Source: Dendrophyllia cribrosa (taxonomy: Eukaryota; Cnidaria; Anthozoa; Scleractinia; Dendrophylliidae). From it: a stretch of DNA of 64,000 bases. Shown in pieces: positions 33,865 to 45,777 of the stretch (its first letter is position 1; each line of letters begins with the position of its first letter). The stretch lies in the NCBI GenBank assembly GCA_024195265.1, contig JAJLRJ010000009.1:34387637-34451636 (forward strand), given 5' to 3'. The position numbers were made by a program, and so were the translations under genes. Below the pieces are notes generated by a model, which made no database searches, was not told where the DNA came from, and was given only the letters and a program-made list of their open reading frames with translations.

Positions 33865-34145
33865 CAGTGGCGGATCCAGGGGGAGGGTCGGGGGGGTCCG
33901 GACCCCCCCTCCCCCCCTTTCAGACCTGTGTCTCTCTTGTGGTTCATAAAAATAACAGAATAAAATTGTTTTATACGTAGTTGTTTCACCTCCACCAATT
34001 GACTGCTTGCTAATTTTTTGACTTAACAAACGCTTTTCGAGTTTCAGGAGTGCTGGAAATGGCGTTTCAGAGGGTAAAATTGGAAAAATTTCCGGGCAGG
34101 CATGAACCCGGACCCCCCCTTCAGAAATCCCTGGATCCGCCTCTG
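33865..34145. mobile_element. MITE, CAGTGGCGGATCCAGG ends, 5-bp target duplication
   Basis: Starts CAGTGGCGGATCCAGG and ends CCTGGATCCGCCTCTG. TTTTA is duplicated at 33860-33864 and 34146-34150. An inner inverted pair, GGTCCGGACC with C and G runs, is present. Nested in the Harbinger-like element. Confidence 0.8.
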
Positions 34146-34962
34146 TTTTAACTCCTTCTTTTATATATAGTTCTGTTTCTGAGAAGTGTTTCTTGGAGCT
34201 TGAAGAACCTCCGTTGTTTCATCATGGTGTTATTGCATCCCGACATGGCTTGAACAGATATGGTGATCTGTATTGAAAATCTCACGGACGCTAGTTAATT
34301 CTTACGTTTTTCTTATTAAGCAAGACTCGAGTTTCGGTTCTTAGGTGAACCTCATCAGTTGCTCCCATAAGTAACTGTCTCGCGGAATAATACATGAAAT
34401 GTTTGCCGCTTTTTTACTCTTGGGAAGGATCGAATGTTCCGTTTTCTCATTGGCTCGTTTAATTGAACCAATAGCATTGGTGTAGTTTCGATCCGACGTT
34501 AAGTTGTGTTTCTTTCTGAGGCTTTATTCTTAATTTCATAGCATGTATGATATTTTCTGACACAAAGAACAGTTCTTTTAGTGTTGTGGAGAGGAGGTCT
34601 CGTGTATGTCTCAATGAATTCAAGATACACTGCATATTTTTTCTACAACAGGCGTGTAATTCTTGTGTCAAGTTGTGTTTGCTTCATGCGTTCCATAATA
34701 GGATATAGTCTTGTGCAACGTAGCGGACTATTCCTAATATATATTTTTCAAATATACGTAATGGTCAAAAATGGTTTTTAAGTATTACACTTTTTTTTAA
34801 TTAGTAAATGAAAAACAAAGCAATATTTGTCTGAAAAAAAAATTCGTGCAGAGGGTTTCACCTGCAAAAAAAAATCCTGCACAAGCAATGGGCGAAAAAA
34901 AAAATTCGTGCAAGCTGAAAATCCCCCCCCCCCCCCCCATCACTTTTCTAATGGTCCGTCCC

Positions 34963-37669
34963 TTAGTATTAACCAGCTTTCGAACAACTGGGTCCCGCCT
35001 TAAGAAAGGTACTTCAGTGAAATAAAGTTTCTGTCTTAGAAACACACGGCGGCCTCCACAATGTTAAGCATTTTATGAAATCAAATTTACTTTAAATAAA
35101 TCAGTCAGTCATTTTAAAACAGATGGTATAAGCTCTGGTCGTCCTTCAGTAATTTAAAAATCATTTTACTTTGTAGAGAACTTGAAAATAATACATCTTT
35201 AATATTTAATCTTAATTTTTAATTGTAGTAATTGTCTGTAGTAAAAACTAATTTGGCAATGAAACGGCCAGCAGTCGCAAAGCATTGTATTAACTAATGT
35301 TTAACTAGGATGTCGTATTTATATACGTGGTTTTCAAAGGGGTCCTAAAACATGATTAATAATAGAATTTTAGTAAGATGGTCGAACGCATTACAGTGCT
35401 AAGATGCTGAAAACGTTAGATTTGAAAGTAGCATTCAGTGGTGCTAGAGTTCCAGTCCATAATGGAGTAGTAAGATAACGGTTGCTTGTTAGTCTTAAAT
35501 AAATTACATGTTACTGGATGTTGTCTCATTTTAAAGTCGTGGCTTCCTCTTGTGCAACTGTACATTATCGCTGAAGAAAGTTCGGCAGGGACGGAAATGT
35601 TAACGAGCCACCTTAGACCACAGAAGTTTTTTCAGGATTCAGGTTATTTCGTCTCCCACTATATCCCACTATAAGGCGGACAATGCGGTACCTCAAACTG
35701 TGAAGTTCAACGTTTGTGGTTACTTATAATAACCTTATTGAAGAAACATTAATGCGACATAACAGAATTCTGTTAACACTCTTATTTTTTTTTTTTTTGC
35801 TATTTAAGGACGTTCTCGCAAAAATCTTCAAAAATTTACTTTCTTTTACGGCTTGACTTGTTGGACGTCCGTATCTGGAACAAACATGACCTCGAAGCGG
35901 TGTTCAACAAAGCCATCCGATTCCACTTCTGAATCACTTGATTGCGAATTCGAGTTGCTTGCACTGGAACTCATTTCCTCGTTAACGTTCTCTTGGGTAA
36001 GAATGATCACCACGAGCGTACTGGAGAACTAGTTCAACCAGTGACACTTTACCTCCACTGATCTGCTGACCATGCTGGTTGAGGTACATCTTCAATCTCT
36101 TGCAATATGATTATCTATGTTTTAATGAAATTATATAAAAATTTGGTGCAATTTTGTCTGCGCTGGTTCAAATTTATTTTGAACCAGTGCAAATATATGA
36201 ACTGGAGAAAAATATTTTCACCAGGGCAAAATATTTGCACTGGTGTATAACTATATTCTACTGTTCAAATGTTGTTCCTGCTTTGATTTTACTTTATGCC
36301 CTTCCCCTCTGACCTCTGATGATTATTGCACAGTCCCTAACTTAGAGTGCGTTTTTTTGGGAAAATCCAAATCCGGATTTCTGAATCCAAAAACGGATTT
36401 TGCGTTTTTTTGGGCAAATCCAAAAACGGATCATGAATCCATAAAATCCACACTCAGGGTGGATTCTTCGGATCAAATCCAAATCCGGATTTTTAGATTC
36501 GTGATCTGAGCGTTTTTTTGGGAATGGATTCGAAAAAAGTACATCTGAGAAGCGGTCTTTCGTGCAAATTTACTCGTTCCGTTCGCTGTTTTGTTTCTTT
36601 CACGATTTCATATCATGGGCAATTCAGGTAAGATTTTGTTGCTTATATTTTGAAAACTATTTGTCGAGCAGGCTGATAAACACAAGCGAGTCAAAATAGC
36701 TTCATTTGCATACCAACGGTTTTTTTACGTTAAATGATCCGTTTTAGGATTTTTCGTTTTTTTGGTCATGAAAAATCCATATGATCCGAGATCACAAATC
36801 CAATTTTGGATTCTCCCAAAAAAGCGCAGCCTTAGTTATAAAAAGTCAGGCTACGCGTAGCCCAGGGGGAATACCCTCTATTGCTGCCTAGGTGTACTGG
36901 GTGTGGCATCATAGACATGATGAAAACATCGGGCTACGCGTAACCCAAAAAGGGACTTTCCCTCTGCTACCTGAAAACAATAGCTATTTGATGTCTCATT
37001 TCCTCGGGGAAGTCTTGTTTAACGAGAATATTACGCAATAATGGTCAAATGCACTGGGCCGTTTTACTGACAAACTTTACTGACAAACTTAGTTTACTTT
37101 AAAACCAGCTTTTAATATCTATTTCTAAACATCACCTGATATCACACGTTATTAAATCACATAACATGAAAACAATTATTTATTATAGCGATTCGATGAA
37201 TAACTTCCCCGGGAAATCCCCTACAACATTATAGACTTTCCGAGAATGTCACGCAATGGAATAATTAAACGCACCTATCAAATTAAAAAAAATATAGTGT
37301 TCCTTAAATTTTAATGAATATGTAGTTTTCAATTTTGTTTTCAATTTTTGATTCACCTCATAGGTTTAGCATTTGTGTTGATGCGCGGTCCCGGGTTGGA
37401 GGCTAAAATTTTCATGTCAATCAAAAAAGTGGAAGTAGACTACAAAACTCAAACAAAAACAGCTGGAAATCTAATTAAAGATTCTCGGGACGAAATATTA
37501 AAATTAAAACTAATATTATTGGTTGGAAATGAAGTAGGATTGAAAGTGGAAGTGAAAATGAGCAGTGATAAACACTCAGGTAGAGGCGTTTAGTCCGTTC
37601 GCCTTTTAGTTCTTTAACGCGAGGCTTGAAAGGGCAGCACAACTTATATTAATAAGAGCGTGAAATGAT
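34963..37669. other. Spacer between units C and D (right copy of the duplicated segment)
   Basis: The content is the same as at 367-2972, including the TTA-flanked MITE (36347-36831). It then continues through GTGAAAATGAGCAGTGATAA into the 5' flank of D. No gene is seen. Confidence 0.6.
36347..36831. mobile_element. MITE with TTA target duplication (second copy)
   Basis: Same element as 1758-2244, with GAGTGCGTTTTTTTGGGA at the left and TTCTCCCAAAAAAGCGCAGCC at the right shortened here to its core CCCAAAAAAGCGC. It is part of the duplicated segment and not an independent insertion. Confidence 0.6.
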
Positions 37670-37687
37670 TGCTTGACCAGTCAAGCA
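37670..37687. promoter_or_regulatory. Upstream palindrome, copy D
   Basis: TGCTTGACCAGTCAAGCA, 163 bp upstream of copy D. It is followed by the conserved ATAATACAAG and GGTGTGAGGTTCGTCACA leader. Confidence 0.5.
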
Positions 37688-37849
37688 AGGAACGAGTGAT
37701 AACAGTGGGACAATCCCCATCGAAACCAAAAGAGTTTCACTTTCACTTTCTGTTAATTGCTGAGTTGTGTCAACGATACAACGATACAATAATACAAGTG
37801 GTGAGGTGTGAGGTTCGTCACATTTATTGACTAGTTTGCCGAACTGAAA

Positions 37850-39497
37850 ATGAGCAGCAGTGGTACATTGATAGAGGTGTTTGGTCACATCGTGTTTAGT
37901 TTTACTCGAGGAGTAAGAACAGAGCATTTCAACCCAGAAGAACCTGATTTCACTTCAGAATCGTTTGGCTACAATCCTCTACAAAACACAGGTCGAGAAT
38001 GGAATTATCACCCTGTTGATGAGCTCATTTACCAAGAATACAGCGACAGAGAAACTACGAGCTTGGACTATCTAGCGTCTAGAAGTCTTAATGTAAGGAT
38101 TATTGACGCATGCTCAACAGAGGAGAACGAAGAAACACAGGAAGAACAGAATAGTGAAGCTAGCAGAGCCATGGCTTGGAAAATTTAGAAAATTCGCTTT
38201 CCATACAATCTGTAAATCAATGTACTTTGGAGCTTTGATTTCGCTTTTAACCGCTCTGTTCATTGGTACAGTGTACATGTTGATCTCTTATCTCTGTTAT
38301 AAGACGATGCACATCTGTGAATACTCAACACAGACAATTCCATTCCAAGTGCAATGGTTGAGAACAATTTCAGAAGTAATGCTCACCGCTTTTGTTTACA
38401 TCTGGTACTTTACAACTATCCTGTTGCTATTTCGCCCATTTCAGCTAATGGGAGTGAAGAAAAAACTATTTTTGGGTTGTTGTCTTGTTTATTGTTTAGA
38501 TGACATTTATCGCGTAGTTGTTCTAAAGACGCTAACGAAATCTAATTTCAAACTTGTTGCGCTACAAAAAACTCCTTCCAATATTTTATTATATAATGTG
38601 CCAAATATCTTGTTTCTTGTCAATTTATGCTTGCAAGTCTATTTTACAGCTAATCACTTCGGCGCATGCTCAAGAAGACGGAAGCTAACTTTATTTCTTC
38701 AATTTATGGTACCAACATGTTTACCTATCATCGTTGGTACTATGACGGCCTATTACCTTTACCCAGCGTATAACAAACAAGACAATGAAGGTAAACTGTT
38801 AATCGCACTTTTCGCTCCTCTCATTGGAGTCTTTGTTAAAGTAATCTCGCGAATTTGTATTCAGCGGTTATACAACATCACCCATCCGGGATATTCGTGT
38901 GTATTGCTAGCTCCGACGTATTTTGGCTCAGCGGTTATGCTTCGGGTTCTACAAGCAGATCTTGGCAGTCTGGAATTCATGGCTATAATTGGAATAATTC
39001 ACGGCGCTGCAGAAGTCATAGAACGAAGCACCATGGTTGTAACTGATCACATTTTCCTTCGCCTTTGGAAAAGAGAATCAGCTCCATGGGGAAGTTTTCG
39101 TACTCCTCGGCGCGAGAGACTAATGGCTGATATTGCTGTCATGAGCATGTTATTTGAATCAACTGCTATAGTGTCTGTTAATGGCTACCTATACTTGTAC
39201 CAATTTGTTTACTTACAAGACAAGTCCCTGTTAAATTTACTGCAATCATATGCGATCCAAACTTCAGTTCAGCTGGTGATTGAGTGGTTTTTCACTAGCG
39301 TGTCTCTAGCGATCGAAACTCGTTATCAGAATATGGCTGTCATGGCTGTTTGGAGAAGACGATGGAAAAGACACATTTTAATAGCGATTGTAAATGCGGT
39401 ACCATTAGCTATATGGGCAAGCGGTAACCTTTTAGTAATCGTACATGGACGGTTTCAAGATTCGTTAAGTCGGCCTTGCCAAATGCCGTTTACCTGA
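37850..39497 (+). pseudogene. Copy D: membrane-protein gene with one frameshift
   Basis: The first 110 codons are open and start MSSSGTLIEVFGH, with one extra codon in the stretch read as RGVRTEH (other copies RGVTEH). At about 38180, just after AMAWK, two bases are missing compared with copy B and a cluster of substitutions is present, so the frame ends at TAG. The remaining 430 codons are open in the shifted frame, from the FHTICKSM segment to SRPCQMPFT. All membrane segments are intact. It is therefore either a recent pseudogene, an assembly error, or translated from an inner start. Promoter, leader and 3' flank are like those of B. Confidence 0.8.
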
Positions 39498-41008
39498 GAA
39501 CAGAGAAGTTAGAAAGGGTACTTTATACTCCATTTGTTGCAGTGGAAACCCCGCTTAATACGGTCACGTGTCGGGACACTTACCAAGATGGTCGTGAAAT
39601 AATCTACCACCCACCTTCCCCCAAGAAATACTGAGTTTTGACGATCGATCGCACATTTATACACAAGAGTATTTACCTAGTACATTTGTCTGGGGAATGG
39701 AGGGGTTGCGCCCAAATGTCGAAAAAAAAAACTACAGTAGTACTACATTATTATTTGGTGATTTTTTGAGAGTATTCACAAGTGTGCCAACTACTTGTGC
39801 CATCCTATGTAGGTCCGTTCATAGAAGTCGATTAATAAATGTAAATACATTCTCGTCAAGACTTATATAGGGACAGTGTCCCGGATTAAATATCGTGTTT
39901 TCGTGATTACATGGCCAGGTGCTAATGCTTTAGTAAGCTTGCTTTTATTATTATCTTGAAAGAAAGAAGTTAACCTCGCCGAAAGTGATAACGCAAAGAA
40001 ATATGAAATTAGGACAAAATAACGACCAAAAAACGCAAAATTCCACCAAAATGGAAAGTTTGATTTCTTGACCATCGCAAAATCAAAATTGATGAACTAC
40101 TGTAATCCATTTCAATCCTTGTAATCCTGCATTTTTTCTCCAAACTATTGATTCTGTTCTGCTCAGTAGAATTTTTTTATCCAATTCAGTTCTATATTTG
40201 GTGGCATTTGGCGATGTAACATGGAAATTAAGTAAAACACTTTTTTGGTTATTTCGGTGGGACAGTGCCCTGGCTTTTAAATAGTTTCAGTTTTATACAT
40301 AATACTTGCCGACAAGAGACTGTCGCGTGATAGTCTCTTGATGCCGAATATAGTAAATGTAGTTAATAATATTCAATTTTTAAATGCTGTATTGTATTTC
40401 TAATGTTATACATTTTTTTATACTGACGTTGTGTTTTCCGTTCAATATATTCTGCTGTATTTTATTTGGCATCTTGAATGGATAAACATTTATTTTCTAA
40501 AGAGTACTAACGTACTGACATAAACTTGGCAGAAACTAAGCTAGCAATGAAATTGTAAGTTGATGAAACAAGTCCGGCTAGTTTGAAGGCTAAAAACAAT
40601 ATCACCATTCTATAGAAACTGATTTAAAATTATAGTTCCGGGCCCAGAAAGTTGCATGTCATGGACCGAATTGTTTAAAGCGGGTTAGTTAACCTAGGAT
40701 TAGCACCAACTTTAAATCCAAATTTACACGTTTACAAAGCAGATTCCTGTAAATTCTTTATTATTGTTCAATTTGGCTTTGATTGCTCTCAAATTGTTAA
40801 TTAAAATTAACATCAAAAACGCTTTCCAACAAGACACAGAAACCTTTATCCTTGGCTTAGCATTAACCAGCTTTCGAACAACTGGGCCCCGCCTAAAGAA
40901 AGGTATTCAGTGAAATAAAGTTTCTGTCCAAAAAACACATGACAGCCTCCACAATGTTATAAGCATTTTATGAAATAAAACTTACGTTAAATAAATTAGC
41001 CTGTCATG
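39498..41008. other. 3' flank of copy D
   Basis: It is collinear with the flanks of B and C, with the AGGGACA MITE at about 39869-40279. It ends in GTTTCTGTCC and TTAAATAAATTAGCCTGTCA, which is then cut by the TTAA element. Confidence 0.65.
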
Positions 41009-41012
41009 TTAA

Positions 41013-41619
41013 CCCTTTGGCGACGGAATTGGCCATTTTCGTTCGATTTGGAACGATACAGATTATGCCTTTCTGAGCCAATTAGCTTTCACTTTAAGCA
41101 AATAGTTGGAAATCAGCGAATCAAGGAAGGATAGATCTTTGAAAAGATACCTCATTTTGGAAATTTGACCAATCCTGCCAGAGTTACACACAAAACACCT
41201 ACTAATATTTTGGAGAAAAATCCACTGCCAATTTCGCAATTCCCCTACTGCTTTTCCAGGAAACATTTCCCCCTTTCCCGAAAAGTTAGCCAGCCACAAT
41301 TTCTTAGGAAACAAAGACGGTAAAGTGGGCAACAAAAGTGCATATAAGAAAGAAAGGCAAAGTAAAGAAAGAGAGCAAAAAAGAAGGAGCGAAACAGATT
41401 CGCAAAAAAAAAACCAAGTCCAAATTTTGGGTTATGCGCATGCACCAAAACCAAAAATGAGGCTTAATTACGTCCAATCAGCAGGAAAATACTGCTTCAC
41501 TGTTGCAGATCTCATTTTAAGCTATTTCCAGGCTAATTGGCTGAAAACCGGTCCAGAAAGGATGAATTGGTAAAATATGCGGTTTTTTGCGCTACTAGCA
41601 GCCGACCGTCGCCAAAGGG
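41013..41619. mobile_element. piggyBac-like MITE
   Basis: TTAA (41009-41012) + CCCTTTGGCGACGG at the left; CCGTCGCCAAAGGG + TTAA (41620-41623) at the right. The related flank at 35110-35125 has the empty site with a single TTAA (CAGTCATTTTAAAACAGATG). TTAA targets and CCC starts are the hallmark of piggyBac. No transposase is present. Confidence 0.8.
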
Positions 41620-41639
41620 TTAAAACAGATAGCATTGCT

Positions 41640-41710
41640 GAACAATCTCCACAAAATCCTCGCCAAGTAAACTGACTCTTAATTTCCATGATTTGCTGCA
41701 GTCGCTGATG
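41640..41710. repeat. Small relic of minus-strand gene 5' flank
   Basis: TAATTTCCATGATTTGCTGC and its surroundings match 18080-18130 and 55050-55085, the upstream regions of copies A and F. It may mark an old rearrangement joint between the two subfamilies. Confidence 0.4.
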
Positions 41711-43929
41711 GCTTACTGTAATTTGCGAAACGAAACGAAACAAAATAAAGAAAATATAGATTTAACCATTGAAAAATTAAAACGCGGGATAGCCATCATT
41801 TACTTTTTCCTTCGTTACCTGTCCGAGAAGAATTTCGCAAAAACAGATTTTTAATTTGCGAAACGGCCCCACGTCGCGCTTTCCGAGAACTTTCGTTTTA
41901 ATTTTTTTTTAAAATAATGCGTCCTGTGGTAAACAAAAACTGTACTATTTTCCAGAAACGAGCCCACGTCGTGCTTTCAGAGCTCTTTCGTTTTTATCTC
42001 TTGAACAGTATAAGATGACAGATATGCAAATCCCCCAGTGTATTAAGAGCGGCCGTCAGTAAATATCGCCTGGAGGCGTGCAAAATGAAAAAAACGAAAA
42101 TCCCCAAACTTTGTCAGAATATAGGTTTAGGTAATCTCTTTCTAGAAAAATAACTTTCAGTTCGATCAGATTTTTATTTTACGCGAACGGCGACAAAGTC
42201 GGTTCGGCGGCTCTCGCATCGATTTTACGGGCTCCACACCACGCATTACTTAAATACTTCCAAAAACTTCAAAATGAAATTATCTACACCAGTTAATACC
42301 TAACTAAGAAAAGCACACATTCACCAATAGTTTAAATGTTAAATTGTTCAATTCGACCGTTAACTTAATATTTTTGAGATTTTTAATAATTTTACTTATT
42401 TTAACGATTTTCGCGAGTCAAAAAAATGGCAAAATCGAGAGGCCAAAATCATAACTTGGTACATGGCTTGGTGCTATATCAGTCATACCCAGAGAAAGAG
42501 CAATGTTTCTTCCTCAAATAAATGCAATAAAATTTTTGGGCAATCGAAAATACGAAATTTTTGAGCGCCAAACAAAGGTGACACAAAAGGTCAAAACACG
42601 CCATTCTTTTAACGGCCTTCAAAAGCGTTAAATCAACAATAAGCTCATTTAAAATGTATAACAGCCCAACATTCCCCCAAAAAATTACTAATATCGCTAA
42701 TATCAGTTTGCTTTTGAGCAATTGTGTCTTTTTTGGCGTTTAGTTTGTTTGGAATCAATCGTAAGCGTTAATTTTGCGACAGACAAAGTTCAAGTTGTGT
42801 TTACTGCAAACGGCCGACCTGACCGGTCTCGACATCATCAACATTAGATTTGTACTTTCAAAAGACGATAACTCCTGCTGCATTAAACTACATAATTATG
42901 CCATTTCTTATTTATATTTCGACACAAGTATTACTGATTCTACTTAGGTACGTACCAAACTGTGAGCGAAAAACATACAAACTGTCTTCCCATGGCGTGC
43001 TTGCAACTGTTCCGAAAGTAAAGATTGCGTGACAAGCGCCGCAAAGCAGGAAATGCATGCAGTGCAACAGGAAGCTCGCTCATATATAAAGAATATTACT
43101 TTACCTTTGATATAAAATATAAATGTCATCTTTCTGTCTTGATTGGTTTAAAAGTCCCACAAAACGAATAAGAGGGGTTTTGCGACATCCATCCCCCATA
43201 ACGAAGGCATCGAAGGACGGGACGGTGATACAGAGGAGAGGAGAGGGGAGGTGGGGATAGTTGAATTATTAGAATACATTAAGCGTCCAAATTAAGGTTG
43301 GTATGGTTTTATTTAAAATAAAAATGAATCTTATAGTTCTCTGTTAAAGTGGTACATGGGTGTGCGACTCAAACCACAGGCAAACCATCCCCTGTTTGTG
43401 TGGTGTACTGTGCATGTGCAATGACCACATCGATTAATAGAACTAGCCTCAAAGCCGAAAATTAGGACCCTTAAAACTATAGATAGCCGGCGATATTCTT
43501 GTTCGGAGGCTTCATAACCGGCATACGACATTTTTAGCGAAGAAACGTATTTAATTACCAGACACCGTAAATCCTCTACAACGTCCGCAGTAGCTTATTT
43601 ATTTCAAGCGTGTTTGAGGACGTGGGGCGAGAGAAAGAGAGAGAGCTAGAGAGGCGTAATAATTTAGCAAAACACAAGCAGTTCACCACTCTTTTTTTTT
43701 TGTAATACATAAATTTCAATAGGTTCCCACAAGTGCATAAAAATGTAAAAAAGTACGTATAACGCCGTCACTCAGATCTCCATGTACAAGTACAAGTACT
43801 GGTAATATTTTCCCCAATGCTCCCTGGTACGGTATGTGAATTCATTCCCGGCTGGATTAGTACGGCAAAAATGTACCGATAATACAGTGTTTTCCTGGTT
43901 GTGAAAGAAAAAGGAGAAAGGGTGGGGCT

Positions 43930-44814
43930 ATATATATACACTTTATTACCATATTTGCAAAGAAAGAAAAAACTGTTTACAATATAAAATTAAATCAGAA
44001 ATAGGTAATGTTACCCAGAATAACTAGAAAGCTAATCGAGCTGAGTAACAAAAAATTATATTTACAAATGAAATATACAGGTTGGCAATAAAGCATATAG
44101 ATGCTATAATTAACATTAGCTAAAAAATAAATTAATCAAGTAAAGAAAAACAATAAAAACAATACAGAAACAAAGACAAAAAAAAAAACAAAAAAAAAAA
44201 AATAGAACAAAAGAGATGGTACCAGATGAAACAAAGAGTTACGATTTTAACTAGATATAAGTCTGAAGGATGTTTAGTTTAATTTTATTTTTGAAATTAC
44301 TAAGGGGAAGGTGTTTTATACTTTCGTCTACTTGATTCCAAACTTTTGCACCTGCAAAGCGGATGTTGAATTTCCCATAGTTTGTTTTGATCGAATTAAT
44401 ATAATATGTTGATTTAGAAGCAAGCCGGGTATTGTACGGATGTCTTGACGAAACTGTCTGGAAAAAGTTCTTAAAAGATGTTGGAAGTAAATTGTTATGA
44501 TACTGGTACATGAATAATGTATTATGAAGGAATACTAGATCAGTTAGCTTAAGTATCTCAAGTGCCTTAAAAAGTGGTTCAGAGTGTTCATCTGGTTTTG
44601 AGAAAGTTATAATGCGAATAGCTCTCTTTTGTAGGATCAATAAAGGCCTAAGGGTAGTACTATAGGTATTGCCCCAGACAGACAATCCATAGGTTAGGAA
44701 GGGGTAAATAACTGAATAATATAATTGTTGTAATATGCTATTATTGACATAATATCTTATTTTAGAGAGGACTCCAATGCCTCTAGAAATTTTCTTGCTT
44801 GATTTGGCTTGCAT
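43930..44814 (-). pseudogene. Non-LTR retrotransposon 3' end: RT C-terminus, 5' truncated
   Basis: The frame 44251-44814 encodes about 187 residues: ISRGIGVLSKIRYYVNNSI, LYYSVIYPFLTYGLSVWG, LQKRAIRIITF, HPYNTRLAS and GAKVWNQVDESIKHLPL. This is the region following the catalytic part in CR1/RTE-like reverse transcriptases. Catalytic blocks are absent because of 5' truncation. Downstream on the minus strand are T-rich and A-rich tracts (44178-44203) that may be the tail. No stop interrupts the preserved part, so the insertion may be fairly young. Confidence 0.85.
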
Positions 44815-45192
44815 GATTTTGCTCCAAAAAAGGGGGGCTTATTATTAGAGAGGGAGCGGGGCTTAAAAGAGGATTTACGTTAGATATACACAAGCTAGGT
44901 GGGGATGTCGCGTTTATCCAAGTACTGATAAAAATCGCGTTGGTGCGGAAGTGTTTTTCCTTGCGCGTGGTCAAAACAATGCAACGACGTCCCATATTCG
45001 CACTTGTCAGTTTGGTAGGTATTCAATTCGCGCTCGAAAATGCTTTGTCGTGTAATAAAGGACTTTAAATATCAAAAGGCATGAAAGCCTGTATATGAGA
45101 AATACTAAACATGCTGCGGATGTACCAAAATAGTTCACGGGAATCTTTTATCCTAAGGAAAATATAAACAAAAATAGAAACGTAAATAACCT

Positions 45193-45312
45193 GGGGTCAA
45201 TTTTATAAAACTTTTACAAGTGTAATTTACAAGTGTAGCTATTGTTTTCAAGCTCTGAAACAATGGCTATACTTGTAAATTACACTTGTAAAAGTTTTAT
45301 TAAATTGACCCC
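45193..45312. mobile_element. Near-perfect fold-back MITE
   Basis: Starts GGGGTCAATTTTATAAAAC and ends with its inverse, ATTGACCCC. The two arms of about 57 bp are complementary with a few mismatches and enclose only about 5 bases (AGCTC). Confidence 0.85.
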
Positions 45313-45777
45313 TGGGCGCATCATGTTATTTGCGATTATCCTAAATTAGCATAAATTACCATTTTGCCGGCACGTATCAGAGGTCTGGGGGAGGGTAGCA
45401 GGTGCGCAGCGAGTTATGGGATTAGAGTTCGTAATTTGTACCCGTTAGGAGGGTGAGACAATCTACGGTCAGCCTTCGCCGTGTATGGGTGACGTTTAGT
45501 TTTCTATTCATATCATATTGTGGAGACTAGGTTTTACGCTTCTCAAGTGTCCAGATACTTCGTATGGTGGCCTTTATTTATTAGTGGAAAGCACGTTTTT
45601 AAATTAGGATACCCTAAAACCCCAAGGGTGGCACCACTACCTTGGTCGGGGGCACACGTTCCTCGTTTTCTCCACCTGCTGGTTTTTAGGGGTATTCGTG
45701 TCCGGCTTTGGTGCATTTGTTCTTCCTTTAATCACAGTTGATATCTGTACATATGTTGAAGTTAAATAAATGGCACG

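Larger units (their letters stand above)
32829..34962. mobile_element. Non-autonomous Harbinger-like element, 2.1 kb
   Basis: The ends are long inverted repeats: GGGACGGACCATTAGAAAAG, then TGAT and a G run on the left, and the complement on the right. TTA is duplicated at 32826-32828 and 34963-34965. Copies B and D carry the uninterrupted flank (for example GGCTTAGCATTAACCAGC near 40855). Subterminal AAAAATTCGTGCA repeats occur at both ends. The TTA target and G-rich start suit PIF/Harbinger. No transposase is encoded. Two smaller MITEs lie inside. Confidence 0.75.
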
